A stretch of 64,000 bases of DNA from Cryptomeria japonica (taxonomy: Eukaryota > Streptophyta > Pinopsida > Cupressales > Cupressaceae). Shown in pieces: positions 21,690-33,400 of the stretch (its first letter is position 1; every line of letters begins with the position of its first letter). Where the stretch lies: contig NC_081410.1 in assembly GCF_030272615.1 (NCBI RefSeq), positions 284,515,957 to 284,579,956 on the forward strand, written 5' to 3'. The position numbers and the translations under genes were made by a program. Below the pieces are notes generated by a model that made no database searches, was not told where the DNA came from, and worked only from the letters and a program-made list of their open reading frames with translations.

Positions 21690-21840
21690 GGTGCTTCAAT
21701 CTCTCCAATTTCAATTATAACTTTACAACACTTACTGGATACCTTACATCTTATCTTGAACAAACTCTTCCTCTACAAAGGTTCCTTCTTATCTCCAGTG
21801 TGGCATAATGCTCTCCTTATTATCAATAATTCTCTAGCTT
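21690..21840 (-). pseudogene. Element E protease, N-terminal part
   Basis: Minus strand reads SLFKIRCKVSSKCCKVIIEI then GEIEA. Chromovirus proteases have the pattern N-L-F-R-x-x-C-x-V-x-x-K-x-C-x-V-I-I-D-S/G-G at this place. Here the active-site Asp-Ser reads Glu-Ile, so the enzyme was dead or the end is contributed by the insertion. Confidence 0.5.
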
Positions 21841-21879
21841 CAGGTAGGTCTATTAGTTGATCCTGTAGGTTCTTCTTCT

Positions 21880-22980
21880 ACCAATTCTACTCTTCTCCTA
21901 TTCATTGTCTTCTTACATTTAAAAGAACAATGTCCTTCTCCTCTGCACTTAAAGAAGGTTCCTCTAAACATTTTCTTATCATATCTTTTGTCTTCCTTTC
22001 CATAACCCTCATTATGATAACCATCATGTTATCTTCTCTGGTAAAAAATTATGTCATCCCTCCACTATGAACTACCATCTCTGCTAGATTCCTTATCTTT
22101 GTTTTGATCTGCACTAAGTCCTCTTCCTCTGGTATAGGTCCTTCCTCCCTGAAATATTCCTCCTCTACCTCTCTTATTCTATTCATGTCTTTAATTCAGC
22201 TTCTCCTTCACCTTCAAGGCATATTGGTAAGCTTCCTCAACACTCTGCAACTCTATTAGACTAAGTTCATCCTATATAGACGTTCACAACCCATTCAAGT
22301 ATCTAGCAACTTATTCAATCTCATCATCAGTGTGTTCAGATCTGATATTCAACTTGTAGAATGCTTTAGTATATTCCCTCATACTAGATTCCTTCTGCTT
22401 CAGGTTCTGCAACTTCCAGAATAGATTTACTTGGTAATCAACAGGCATGAACTTTGATTTCAACTTTCTAACCATTCGCTCCCAAGATTTAATATTTTTT
22501 TTACCTCTTCTTTGTCTATCTACCTGCAAGTGTTCCCACCAAAGAGACATGTGTCCTTTCAACTTGGTACAATCATATTTCACCTTTTTGTCTTCGACAG
22601 TGTTCTCAAAATAAAAATACTTTTCCATCTTTGTAATCCAATTGAGAAATTCATCTGAATCTAACTTGCCATCATAATTTGGTGGGTTAAAATGTGGTCT
22701 GGTATTTACTCGGTTCAAAACCCTTAAGAATCTCTCTTATTCCAGATCCATCACCAGTGGATTTACTCTGCTTACCACTTCTTCTTCTTTGTCATCGCTC
22801 ACATCTTCAACATGTCGACCTCTTCTTTGGGCGGTTTCATCAACTTTGAATCGGTTTGAATTCCTCTCAACATTTCCATCATAGTAGGGTCTGCATTTCC
22901 ACATGCTCCACCACCTATAGCATTTCTTTGGGCCATTTTTATTCAAGTCCTCTATAGTTGTGGGTCGAATTCTTACAGGA
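21880..22980 (-). pseudogene. Element E gag
   Basis: 22311-22718 holds the gag capsid core: PPNYDGKLDSDEFLNWITKM, YFYFENTVEDKKVKYDCTKL, MSLWWEHLQVDRQRRGKKNI, WERMVRKLKSKFMPVDYQVN, LKQKESSMREYTKAFYKLNI. Upstream (22737-22980) is an Arg/Asp/Glu-rich N-terminus; downstream (about 21900-21980) a CCHC knuckle reading FFKCRGEGHCSFKC in which the first Cys is Phe. Gag forms the particle and binds RNA. The open frame upstream continues across the primer site into the LTR, which is fortuitous; the true start is unclear. Stops interrupt between the core and the knuckle. Confidence 0.8.
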
Positions 22981-23007
22981 CTTTGCAATCTCCAGAACAA
23001 AAACTCA

Positions 23008-23018
23008 CTCTGATACCA
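23008..23018 (-). promoter_or_regulatory. Primer-binding site of element E
   Basis: The minus strand reads TGGTATCAGAG, complementary to the 3' end of plant initiator tRNA-Met, five bases inside the 5' LTR end (23024). Confidence 0.85.
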
Positions 23019-23023
23019 TTTGG

Positions 23024-23846
23024 TGTAGTCACAGATATGTGAGTCCTCAAAGAGAACAGTCTGAACCATTTAGCAAGAGTAAACACAATAGAAGAAACAC
23101 AATGTGATGGGGACAATGCAGATTCAGACATATTATAGCAGGGAATTCAAAATACAAATTGGCTAGAAACATGTAGGTTTCATATTCGACACACGGGCCT
23201 GATTACAAATATGCTCAAAATACAGTATCCAAGCTCAAGCAAGAATACAAGCCAACTCTAGGTCTCCTAATCTTCTAAAAATTCTTCTATATTCTATATT
23301 TTTCTACCATATGATTAGTTAGATGGATTTATATGATATTCCTAGCTCTAGGATGATCCGCATCAACCCAAGATGAAAACAAACACCGATGAAGAAGGTG
23401 TAACATGTAGAACAACTAATTTGGCCTCTACCAAAATAATTCCTTCGGAAAAAACATAGAATGATGTGTAGACCCAAGGGAAGGTCGGCCACAAATCAAG
23501 GAACATTGGAGGATACAAAATTAAGCTCCACAAGATATAGAAATGATCCACAAGATTCTCCATTAGCAAATAGGTCCAAGTGGATCTAGTGCATAGGTCA
23601 TAAAACTATCCCACATTCTAGAAGAAATAACTTTCCAAAAAAAAATCCAAACAACCCACAAACCTAGGATAAGGTAGATGAACATGTCCTAGAATAAAAT
23701 CCAACTGCACAAGATCTAGTGAACAAATGCATCAAAATGAAGAATAGAATGTTGAAACTGCAAGGCCAAACTAAATAGGAAGCAACTAAAATGAAATGTG
23801 TTTTTTGGTTGATGCAAGATTGCCAAGAACCATGGATGCTCCTGCA
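23024..23846 (-). repeat. Element E 5' LTR
   Basis: On the plus strand from TGTAGTCACAG to GGATGCTCCTGCA, 823 bp, aligned end to end with 15623-16441. It adjoins the primer-binding site, which makes it the 5' LTR of a minus-strand element. Confidence 0.85.
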
Positions 23847-24339
23847 TAACTTGGTCTAATTGTCATAATTTTTTTTTGAGGAAGATGAGTCACCTTGATA
23901 GATTCAATATTTTTCTCAACTGGTGTATCGTGCCTTCATTGTCTAGACTCTTAATGCATCTATACCTTTCTTTCACCCTTTCTAACCAATTCTCCATATT
24001 AACCATTATCCTTTTCCAACTCAATAATTTTTAATAATAATATCCCCTTCATTCTTAATATGACCCACCTCCAACAACAATATTACATTCATGATTTTTT
24101 AATTACTTTAAATATTGAGCTAAAACTTGAGCAAGATAGGTGTATCACTTGGTGGGAATAAAATATTGGATGTTGTACCTCTTTCCTAGATGATTATAGT
24201 TGGAGAGCTATTGCTAAATGAAGGGGAATATAAAATTACCTAAATGGGTAGTTTGTGCATGGTTGTTCTCTTCATGTATCTAATCCCCATGACTTTCTCT
24301 TCATTAAATTATCATCCATACTGAGAATTTTCTTATAAA

Positions 24340-24677
24340 TTTAGGTTTTTACACAACTAAATATATGCAGGTGCATGCTTGTCTCCATTTGATGAAGGAT
24401 GGTGGTCGAGGCACAAAATTCTTCTTTCAAAATTTAAAACATAAATACTAAAAAGAATAAATTTAGTTATCAAATTAGATAACTTTTAATATTCATGGTC
24501 AAGGAAAGTGTACCAGAGTGTTTTTCTCACAAAATTACTGATGATTTTAGAAATTTTATTGAAAGACCTTAGGGGAAGAAATTGATGTGGCCTTGTATAA
24601 CATAACAATTGAGAAGATCCCAAGAATGGATGGGGTAATTATTAAATTGTACCAAGCCTTGTGGCCATACATTGAAG
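24340..24677 (+). pseudogene. LINE reverse transcriptase fragment
   Basis: Plus-strand words fit the start of a plant LINE RT: LHACLHLMKDGGRGTKFFFQ (relatives have L-K-x-GDR-N/G-TKFF) and, 200 bp on, EKIPRMDGVIIKLYQALWPY (relatives have GPDG-x-x-x-x-F-Y/F-Q-x-x-W). It has frame changes and ends exactly where element A's LTR starts (24678), so A inserted into it. The stretch to the left, 23847-24340, has no recognisable gene and may be more of the same LINE. Confidence 0.5.
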
Positions 24678-25993
24678 TGCTAGACTTGTGTGAATATTAT
24701 TGTCATTGATGTCAAACCAGTTAGATGGTTTGGACTAGACAACATGTGTAGTATATTAAGGTCAAATATATTATCTGATTTGGTCTAGATGTTGTATGCA
24801 GTTGTTTTGAGTAGTTTTACTATGAGTAGGTGATGTGTGTTCTAGTATAGTTATTGGATATGATGCAGTGACGTATAATTGATCTAATGGAGTGATTTTT
24901 GGAAGTTCTTTGTTAGTTACTTGTTCCAGAATTCTAAGTTGTGTTTACATTGGTCTTGGTATCAGTTATGTGTTCTAGTATCAACTATTTTGGTCATGTC
25001 AGTTGTATCTCTTCAATTTTTTGTTGTGGTATTCTTAGTATGTGTGGAATCTATATCTTTGGAGTTTAGAGATGTTGTTCTTGAGTTTTGTGATAATGGG
25101 TCAACCTACATGGGTCTGGATGACCCTATCCCATTCTAGTAATCTTGATATATGCATCAACAAATAAATTATGTAAAAAGAAGCATGTAAATATCTCATG
25201 GAGTCTGATGTGGTTGTTTATGTTTAAATTTTTATTGGATAACATGTTGAGATAGGTCAACACATTATCAAGGTGTATGTGTCCTTTGGTATATATAAGT
25301 GTATGAGATGTATAGGTTTAGAGATATATGAAAATATATATGCATTTGTGAGTGTAGCAGTAGAGATAGTAGAGAAGAAAAATGTGAAGTGTGAGTTGTG
25401 GATAGCAAAGACAATTGGTACAGAATCAAAGTGTAGATGCTATTACAATGTTGTAATAGTCCTTTATTGGATATATTGTAAGTACTTAAGGATAGTTGTA
25501 CATAGATCTTTCACTAGATCTGTTGTAAGGTTTGTAAATTGTGATTTGAGCTTAACCTTGGAACTGATCTTATGCATTTGGAGATGGAATCATTTTTAGT
25601 TCAATCATTCCTAGTGTAGTGAGCATTTAGATAGTAAGCCATTTTTATATCTTTGCAATGAGAATTCTAACAATGAGCCATTTTTGTATTCTGGCAATGA
25701 GCCACTCGATAGTGAGCCACTTCTTTTGTAAAACACTATATAGCTAGTTATATTCTGATTTAACCATCTCCATGGTTTTTCCCATTTTGGTTTTCCACGT
25801 ATAAAATCCGGTGTTCCTTGTGTGTTTGTGTTTTTCATGTTTACTCTACATTTGTTGTTTCATGTATGTAATGCATAATTGATGAGTTTGATTTTATCAA
25901 CATAAGGTTTAAGTCTAGTAAAAATTTTAAGATCTATGGGAATACTGGTTCACCCTCCCTCGTAGTATTATGGTGCTTTCAACCAATCTAACA
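24678..25993 (+). repeat. Element A 5' LTR
   Basis: 1316 bp from TGCTAGACTTGTGTG to CCAATCTAACA. Its first 280 bp match 37468-37747. It carries the copia-LTR landmarks gtttttcccattttggtttt and a ccctccct run near the end, a TATA word (25290-25299), and short tandem gtgagcca/aatgagcca words at 25615-25725. The open frames in it (for example 25273-25599) show no motif. Confidence 0.8.
25290..25299 (+). promoter_or_regulatory. TATA box of A LTR
   Basis: TATATATAAG in a suitable place about 700 bp before the LTR end. Confidence 0.4.
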
Positions 25994-25995
25994 AT

Positions 25996-26007
25996 TGGTG
26001 TCAGAAC
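25996..26007 (+). promoter_or_regulatory. Primer-binding site of element A
   Basis: TGGTGTCAGAAC two bases after the LTR end, two changes from the initiator tRNA-Met site TGGTATCAGAGC. Confidence 0.8.
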
Positions 26008-26063
26008 TTTAATCCCTTCCTTGGAAGCTTAACCACTTGAGGGAGATCTGTGTTGGTTGAATC

Positions 26064-27105
26064 ATGGAACCTATGTGAATGACTAGAGAATTTTAGTTGG
26101 ATGAAGACTTGCAGGAAGCACTTGAAGATTTAGAAAGTGTTGAATCAAAGAATGAGAAATTGAAAGAGAATATGAAGGTAGAAAATGAATGTATGTAGAA
26201 GCCGAGAGAAAAAAAATCAGAAATTCAAATTGAGGCATAAGGAGGTGAATAATCAGTTGAAGTAGGTGAATGATACTATTAAAGATCTTATGTATAAAAT
26301 TGAGGAGAAATACAAGAGAGAGCAATCTCTAAAAGAATCAATTAAGCTAAAATATGAAGAATTTGGAAAGATAGAGAAACAAGTGAAGAGGATTAAGGTA
26401 GAAAACAAGGTCCTTGATAGTAGAAAGCTCCTAGAAGATTTGATTAGCATGCAGAATGCTCATTCGGACAAGATTGGACTTGGATTTTAACCCGGTGGGT
26501 GTTCTGATCCGAATGGTAAAGACAAAAATAAAGAAGTTAAAGCTGAAGTTGAGAAGAAATTAGAAGATGTAAGAAAGACCTAGAATCATAAAACTAATGC
26601 AAGAAGACCACTAGTTCATCAACCTAATGCACAAAGGTACCCATCTTTTAATGGTTATTATTTTCAATGCAATAAATTTGGACATAAGGCTGCAAAATGT
26701 AGAAGCATTTAATGTTATAGTTACAAGAGGTTTGGTCATAAGGCAAATCACTGTAGAAACCATATTGTGAGTTAGAATCATAATCCAATTGAAGCAAACA
26801 AGAGTAATTACAACTTTCATGGATATTTTTATACTTGCAATGGCTATGGTCGTAAAGCTAATCAATCCAAATATAGATCTCATCCGGTAAACTCTACAAG
26901 GAAGGTTATCAGTTGTTTCAAGGGCAACCAGTCCAAATATTATACTAATCAATGTGAAAATGGAAATATGGAGAAATCTGATGAGAAGAGTGTGATGAAG
27001 AATGATGAATCAAAGAAGAAAGAATATTTAGTTTTGGAGAAAGAAGGAAGTGAGCCTGAAGTATCAGAATCCAATGCAGGCACCTCTTCCTTTGATAACT
27101 AAGTA
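26064..27105 (+). pseudogene. Element A gag-like region
   Basis: The first part is a long coiled coil rich in Lys/Glu (LQEALEDLESVESKNEKLKE; 26266-26490 MNDTIKDLMYKIEEKYKREQ and onward). Then come decayed zinc knuckles: FQCNKFGHKAAKC (26660-26700), CYSYKRFGHKANHC (26713-26754, second Cys to Tyr) and FYTCNGYGRKANQS (about 26830). An acidic, Ser-rich tail ends at a TAA near 27103. The fragment at 4480-4975 is related. Several in-frame stops are present. The coiled coil plus knuckles suggests an RNA-packaging protein; the typical UBN2 capsid segment of copia gag is not recognisable. Confidence 0.6.
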
Positions 27106-27446
27106 TATTTCTTTGGCTTAGGGAAGTTATCTTTTAAAGAAAAATCTTTCACTCTCCCTTGTTTGAATGGATCATGCCATTGATCTAGCATGACTATGTT
27201 TAGAGGTTATTTGGTAATCGAAGAACTTTTTGCTGACATCATTGATAAGACATTTCTTGGTGGAAAAACCCTAAAAGTAGATTTTTGGCAAGATAAGTAT
27301 TGGTTTCTCAAATTCATTCTTTCATTATCAATCATGTATCCTTAAGAACATTGTGAATAGTAGAGGAGAAGTAGAGTAAGAGGGCAGACCATGCAATCAT
27401 TAAAGGCCAGATGATCGTCAAAGAATCTAGCAGCAAGTTTTAGGTC

Positions 27447-28612
27447 TTGAACAAGGTATTCCTAGATGAATTCGACCTAGAGAAAATTAGAAATATTGAA
27501 GCTAATCTGAATGATGTTGAGTTGCAGAGAACTAAGGAATTCGAGAGAAAACGTCTGAATCTATGGATAGAATTCCCTTGGTTTAATAATGTAGAGGTTA
27601 TTAGAGTGATCCTTAATCATATGCCGGATGACAACATCATGTTGGATAAACCCTATCCAATCACGAAGGAGGCTATCTTAGTGATCATCGGTTTATGCAA
27701 CAATCGAAATGTTCTAGCTAAAAATTCAATTAAGAATAGAGAAGTGGAAGCCCTAACCGACATAAAGGGTGATCAACGAGCATTGATCATTGACAATATT
27801 ATCAACCCCATCGTGAGGTATGTTGCCTACAATATTTCTTATAAGATCTACTTCAAGAATAGGAAAGGCGTCACTTTAAAAATTGTAGTATATATGGCAC
27901 ATATGCTTGTAATGGAAAACAAATCATTTGATGTGTAAATTGTTGAGAGAATTGTTTTTAGAAAATTTTAAACTATTAAAAGGGCAGAATTATCCATTCC
28001 AATTTGGTTCATTGCTTGTGTGTTTATTCATTTATTGTTTGGGATCCCTTTTGAAAAAAGAAGATGTTATATTGGAATCTGGTGTCCTGGTTGAAAGGTA
28101 GATATTCAAATATTTGAATAGTTTGAATAGTAATGAGGAATCTTGTAATGCATATTTCAAATATTTTTTGGACATGTGGAGTGTTGGCTTGGTATCCCCT
28201 ATTTTTGGTTCTGGAGGTTCTTCCTCTAGAAAGAAGAAAAGAAGATAATATATTTTTATTAGTGTTTTGGAGTCAAAGAAAAGCAAGAAGGATCTGAAAG
28301 ATGAAGAAATTATTGTGATTGAGGATCTAGAGTCTCGTGTAGCTAGAGGAGACTCGATGGTTGCAAAGTAGGAAGCTAGAGAATTAGATGATGAATCAAA
28401 TTTGCTAGAGTTAGTTGGTAGCATAAATGGAATTGAGAAAATTGGAAAGATGTGTCTAACTTTGGTTGAGTCAAATAGAATTGAAGGTATTTTTTTGAAT
28501 CACTTGGTACAGAATAGCATGAGCATTGAGGATATCAGTAATTTGCTTCTATAATCTCTAACTAAAGCTCTTAAGGACAAGTTATCTGAGCAATCTGTTA
28601 AGGTTGGAGTAT
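27447..28612 (+). pseudogene. Orphan ORF of element A, first part
   Basis: The clean portion (27447-27938, 163 codons) has no family I can name: FLDEFDLEKIRNIEANLNDV, LWIEFPWFNNVEVIRVILNH, ITKEAILVIIGLCNNRNVLA, DNIINPIVRYVAYNISYKIY, VVYMAHMLVMENKSFDV. After a stop and frame changes it continues as hydrophobic sequence (ELSIPIWFIACVFIHLLFGI), a basic patch (SSSRKKKRR), an acidic linker (KDEEIIVIEDLESRVARGDS) and helix-forming sequence up to the element C target site. The rest is at 36721-37165. The layout (globular head, Lys- then Asp/Glu-rich linker, coiled coil) resembles the broken ORF at 61365-64000. A plant mobile-domain-like or retroelement accessory protein is possible but unproven. Confidence 0.5.
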
Positions 28613-29137
28613 CTAAGTGTAGCGTCGTAAATTGTACGCACTTGCTAGGGTGGTACAATTTCACACCTAGTTTAGCACCCGCCTTGGCGCATTTTGTATC
28701 TTGCATTGCATTTCCCCTTTAGCACTTAATTAATTAAATTAATTAGGTCTAAGGTCCTATTTTATCATCTCCTATATCATAAAGTTGGGCCCTTTTCATT
28801 AAAGCGTGCCCCTTTCATTTTATTCTTCCAATACATCATTCAATCAAAAACCCTAATTAGGTCCTATTTTGAACTTGGGGGCTTGATTTCGGGGGTCAAA
28901 ACATCTCGAAATCAGCTGTAACTTCAGGATTCTCTCTAAAATCATCATATCCGATGGCCTTGAAAATTTGGTGAAAAGTTGTCGGGACCGTGGCGCCCGG
29001 AGTGCAACATGGTCCCGGACATTTTTCCTGAAATTTTAGGAGCGCGATCCAATCATAAAATAAAGCTTAACCCCAAGAAATTGGCGGGATATTCAATCTC
29101 TAGATCGGCCAAAAGTTGGAATTAAGACCTAGGGTTT

Positions 29138-29147
29138 CATATATAAG
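29138..29147 (+). promoter_or_regulatory. TATA box of C LTR
   Basis: CATATATAAG followed by agctctctttcttc; identical in the 3' LTR (35566-35575). Confidence 0.55.
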
Positions 29148-29757
29148 AGCTCTCTTTCTTCATTTGAAAGGAGGGGAATTTTGGCTTTCAAGGACATTCT
29201 ATGTAGCGAAAGAGCAGATCTTTGAAGACTTAAACAACATTCAACATCCTTCTATCAAGCATTCATCAATTTCATTCATTTAGGGCTTGGAAGACATTGA
29301 AGAACAATAGGAGATTACCGACTGAAGATTGGCTTGTACTCCTCCCTTGAGGGTTGGGTGTGATTTCATGTTGTTTTCATGTCTTTGCATAAGCTTCAAT
29401 ATATCCTTTATTCATGCTTTAGATCACTTTGCTTCTTGATTTAGAGCATTTACATTATCATTTACAAGCAATTAGGGTTTACTTTCTAGGTTGCTCTAGT
29501 TTGCTTACTTGCATTTAAGGACCTTGCACACACACTAGGTCTGCACACACAATACATTTTACAATACAACTTGGCTATTCGTGGAGGTGGAAATCACCGA
29601 AGCGGGGGTTTGACTAAGGCAAAACCCTATATAGCCACCCAAACACCTTTTCAGATATAAGTGCAGGTTTCAGGACTCGGACGACGCTGCAAGTTACAGA
29701 TCCGGAAGAAGCAGACGGAGACCAAACAACACACCAAATCTCAAAGCAAAAGACCAG

Positions 29758-29880
29758 GACAGGGGCGTGGGGCACCCTGGTCCTGTGAGGATAGGGGTGC
29801 TGGGCACCCTGGTCCCTGGGATAGGGGCGCTGGGCGCCCTGGTCCCTGGGACAAGGGCACTAGGCACCCTGGTCCTCCTG
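29758..29880 (+). repeat. 30-bp GC-rich minisatellite, four units (5' LTR of C)
   Basis: Units of the type gacaggggcgctgggcgccc then tggtccctgg follow each other with few changes. Each contains the self-complementary core gggcgccc (or gggcacccc-like variants). The surrounding DNA is AT-rich, so the block stands out. The 3' LTR has three units. Confidence 0.9.
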
Positions 29881-30320
29881 ACAGACAACATTTTCAGCAT
29901 TTTTGACAGCTTTTCCAGAGTGCAAAACAGCAGTTTCCATAGCAGTTTCAGGGGCAGAATCAGGACAGTGGTGCCCACGCCCCCGTCCTGAACATTTTCA
30001 GTCAGATTTTAACTCCGGGTATGCATTTGCATTCTTGTCTTGTCCTTGTGTTTACAGCTTTCCATCATTTAAGTTTAATTATGTAATGTTGTTATTAGTT
30101 CATACTTGCACTTTGGGGTTAGGGATTGAACTTGCATCATTTCATCTTTCAATTACAACAAAGGAATAGAAATCCTAATAGGTAGCCCGTGGCTCTCTCT
30201 TCCACAAGAAGAAGTAGCCAATTGTGTGATACCTCTAGGCTCTTTTGTATTCCACAAGTGTGTGGTTGAAAGTGAGATTAGGGCATGTTTGCTTAGTGTC
30301 ACTTTTTCTCCCACACATTT

Positions 30321-30337
30321 TGGTGAACCCGATGTGA
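30321..30337 (+). promoter_or_regulatory. Probable primer-binding site of element C
   Basis: TGGTGAACCCGATGTGA begins three bases after the LTR end. Position and TGG start fit a primer-binding site. I do not assign the tRNA. Confidence 0.55.
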
Positions 30338-30479
30338 ATCTATCATTGCTTCCTCTTGCATTGCATTTGTTAGATCTAGATCTAGATTTAGTGTGTTTTC
30401 ATTTCATTTTCATTTTAAAAAAAAAAAAAAAAAAGTGTGTTTCTTTGCATTGTGTGTTTAAATTTTATGCAATTTCAAA

Positions 30480-33400
30480 ATGTCAGATTTTTATTTGCAA
30501 GATGTTCATATTTGTGATGATTATGAGTTAGATGAAGCTTTAGATGAATTTTTGAAACCTAAAAATACCAAACCTTCATTTTACCAAAAACTCATAAACA
30601 TTGTTACTATGCCATTTCGTTGTGATGAGAAAGATAAGTCGAATGATTCCTCTCAAGGGTACATTCCTATCAGCTCTTCCACTAAATCTAGTGACATGGT
30701 TGTTTTCAATGATCCCCTCTATGAAGAGATATCTCCTTTTGAATCAAAAGATAAACCTTTTAATAGATATGATCATGCTTTGTTGAATGATGCCCTTGAT
30801 GCCTTTGTGTCTCCTAAAAAACACTCCCTTCATGAGGATCCTTTTGTGCAAGAAGATGACATTATCCCTACATTTCCTAGTGATGGCCTTTCCTTTTCCA
30901 ACAAAATTCCCACTAGAGATGATGAATTAATGATAAATGCTTACCCTTCTCCTAAAGTTTGTCTTACCCATAAGCATCCCTTAGAGAAAGAAGATGAAAT
31001 AATAAGCAATTTCCTTAATTCTCTCTCCCCTAAAGATCATATTGAACATATTTTGAGGAAAGAGGATGAGTTTAACACATCTACTGATGCTCTCCCTCCT
31101 AAGGATGAGGAATTAATAAACAATGTTATCTCCTCTCCCGAAATTGACAATACTTCAAACATTCCTTTCAACAACCTCACTATTTGGGATGAACCATTAG
31201 AATAAGGTGTAGATTATTCTCTCTCCCTTGATAATTTCTCACCTTCCTTGAATCTCAATTATTCTCCCTCTAAAAATAAAGCATCTCCCTCTCCTCAACT
31301 TGGTTCTACTCATAAGGATACCCTAGTTAAAAGAAATATGATTAACATCTCTTTCAAAGATCTCCCTCTCAAAAGTGAGACTTTAGAGAGTAGTGTTGAT
31401 CCTTCTCCTAGAGAGTCTATTCCCCATATAGATCCTTTGATGATAAAGGATGATATGACCTTTCCTAGTATTACTCTTCCTACTAGAACATCAATGCCTA
31501 TCCCTTGTCTCTCTCCTAAAATTGATTTGATCCGTGATAAGATTTTAGTGCAAGAGAAGACTATCAATAATTCTTCCAACACTTTTGTTCTTTCCTCTAA
31601 ACCATCGTCAATCAATTTGATACATGTGAATGAAACACCTAACAAACCTCTCTTCACTATCCAAGGTGCTTGTCCTTCTCAAAATTCTCAACCTTTAAAT
31701 AAGCCTATCTTAGTGGTTCAAGGTGGTTATGCTAATGATTCTTTTTGCACTCCTAAGAAACCTGTTATTACTGTGCAAGGAGGTTATTCCTCTAAGAGCC
31801 CTTATGAGTATGCTAAGCAATTGACTAGAGAGAGTTATCATGCGGTTGCCCATACTTATAATACTAGAAACAATAGGCAACCTAATCCTCCTCTAGTTAT
31901 CCCAACTTCACTTCCTCCTTCCCAACCTATTCTTCCTCAAGCTCCACGTATTTCACAAGTTCTTGGTAAGGAATATGATCTCATAGAACAACTTAAAACT
32001 ACTCCTGCCAAGATATCCCTTTGGGATTTGATCCAAGCTTCTTCCTCTCATCATGGAATGTTACAAGATGCCTTGAAAGATTTGAATGTTCCTCCACCTA
32101 ATACATCTAGTAATATAGTGTCTTTGGTTAACTCTACGATGAATCCTAAAGCTCAAATTGTGTTTACTCAAGATGAGTTGCCTACTAGTGAAATTCAACA
32201 TCAATATGATCCCTTGATGATTGTGGTTATCATAAATGACACTGCTATAAGACGAACACTGGTAGATAATGGCTCTGGCCTTAATGTGTGTAGCATTAAT
32301 CTATTGCATAAGATGAATGTGGATACATCCCTTATTGAGCCTGACTCTCGTCCCATTCGAGGCTTTGATAATGTGGCTAAGTCTTCATTAGGTATTATCA
32401 CCTTACCCATCACAGTGGGACCTGTTACTTTTCCTACTCCTATCCATGTTATGTCGGGAAATCTAACATACAACTTGTTATTAGGGAGACCTTGGATTCA
32501 CGGTATGCAAGCTGTCCCCTCTACATTGCATAGACAAGTTAAATTCATTTATAACAATAAGACATATACCTTGATAGGTGATACTAATTTTCAAGCTTGT
32601 TTGCAAACATCTACTTCCAAAGGGAGTTCTTCTAAATCTTCCTCTTCTAGTGATGACTCTTTACCTATGGACAAATCATCATCCTCTGATAATCAAAATT
32701 CTTTGGATGAAGATTCTTCTCAACTTGAATCTACACATGAAGAGGCTTTTGATCCTGAGAAGGTTCTCGCAGAAGACGATTGGGGATCTCTTGACTTTAA
32801 TCCCACCTTTGTAGGTGAGTATAGGGTTCCTCCTAGAGCGCTTAAAGTTAAAGAGAAGGAAGAAGCTAAAAATTAGTCAATCTTACTTGAACCTATGAGT
32901 AATAATTTTGTGGCTGCTTCTCAAACTTCTTCTCCTCACACCTCTAATTATGAAGAGTTTGATTCTTTGTCTTATGAAAAACCACCTTCTCTTTCTGAAA
33001 TGGCTAATCGTTATGGTCGTGGTTTTCGTATTTTTGCTAAGCATGGGTATCATGGAAATGGTTGTGGCGCTCATGAACAAGGGATGAAGGTTCCTCTAGA
33101 GACTAATTTTCACAATTATGCCTTTGGACTTGGCTACAATCCCTGCAAATGCACTAAAGCATCTAAAAGACCATCTCTCAATGTGAATGCTATATTTAGT
33201 AGTGATGATGATCTCACTTCAACTAAATCATCTTCTACTTCTATCAACTCTCATTCCCCTCATAAGGAAATCTTGGCAATGAACAAATCTCTTTATGAAT
33301 CCCCTCAAATTTCTAAATCCACTTATGAATCTTTATCTCCTATTCATCATAAAGTCCTTTCCTCTAGGGATAAGGCTCTAATAAATTACACTCATTCCTC

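Larger units (their letters stand above)
19665..21735 (+). mobile_element. LTR-like insertion (~2 kb) inside E protease
   Basis: This block has no coding similarity and separates two protease fragments. It is AT-rich, has a 415-bp tandem duplication (19681-20510), many tcaat/gatc words (19850-20720), ttaattaa runs (20810-20960) and a plus-strand TATA word (21327-21334), like a solo LTR of a gypsy element. Starting at TGTAGGCATTTAAAAATGG (19665) and ending ..TTTACAACA (about 21735) it would be flanked by cttac on both sides. Against that, the protease-like reading KCCKVIIEIG (about 21690-21735) seems to cross the right border. So the right end is either 21690 or 21735. Confidence 0.55.
15623..23846 (-). 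mobile_element. Element E: chromovirus (Ty3/gypsy), minus strand, full length with nested insert
   Basis: Two LTRs of 819 and 823 bp bound the element; reading right to left between them are a primer-binding site, gag, protease, RT, RNase H, integrase with GPY/F end and a chromodomain. Gene order and chromodomain place it among the plant chromoviruses. The LTRs differ by many scattered substitutions (by eye roughly a tenth), so it is old. The flanks (ggtag left, taact right) do not give a clear target duplication, although acttggt occurs near both ends. The protease is split by a ~2 kb LTR-like insertion. Several genes carry stops, so it is inactive. Confidence 0.85.
28618..30317 (+). repeat. 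Element C 5' LTR
   Basis: 1700 bp, matching 35046-36715 along its length. It contains a TATA word (29138-29147) in front of a transcript-start-like region, a GC-rich 30-bp minisatellite (29758-29880, four units) and ends just before a primer-type TGG. The open frames over the minisatellite on both strands are by-products of the repeat. Confidence 0.92.

Noticed and set aside
22737-23069. E gag start inside the 5' LTR
   Set aside because: The open frame runs across the primer-binding site into the LTR, which is not used for translation in this family; the true start is downstream.
25273-25599. 108-codon ORF in the A 5' LTR
   Set aside because: Lies wholly inside an LTR just after its TATA word; no motif, and the matching part of the 3' LTR is missing so conservation cannot be checked.
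29661-29991. Collagen-like Gly/Pro open frames on both strands (also 36105-36398)
   Set aside because: Produced by the 30-bp GC-rich minisatellite in the LTR; no start context or conservation expected.
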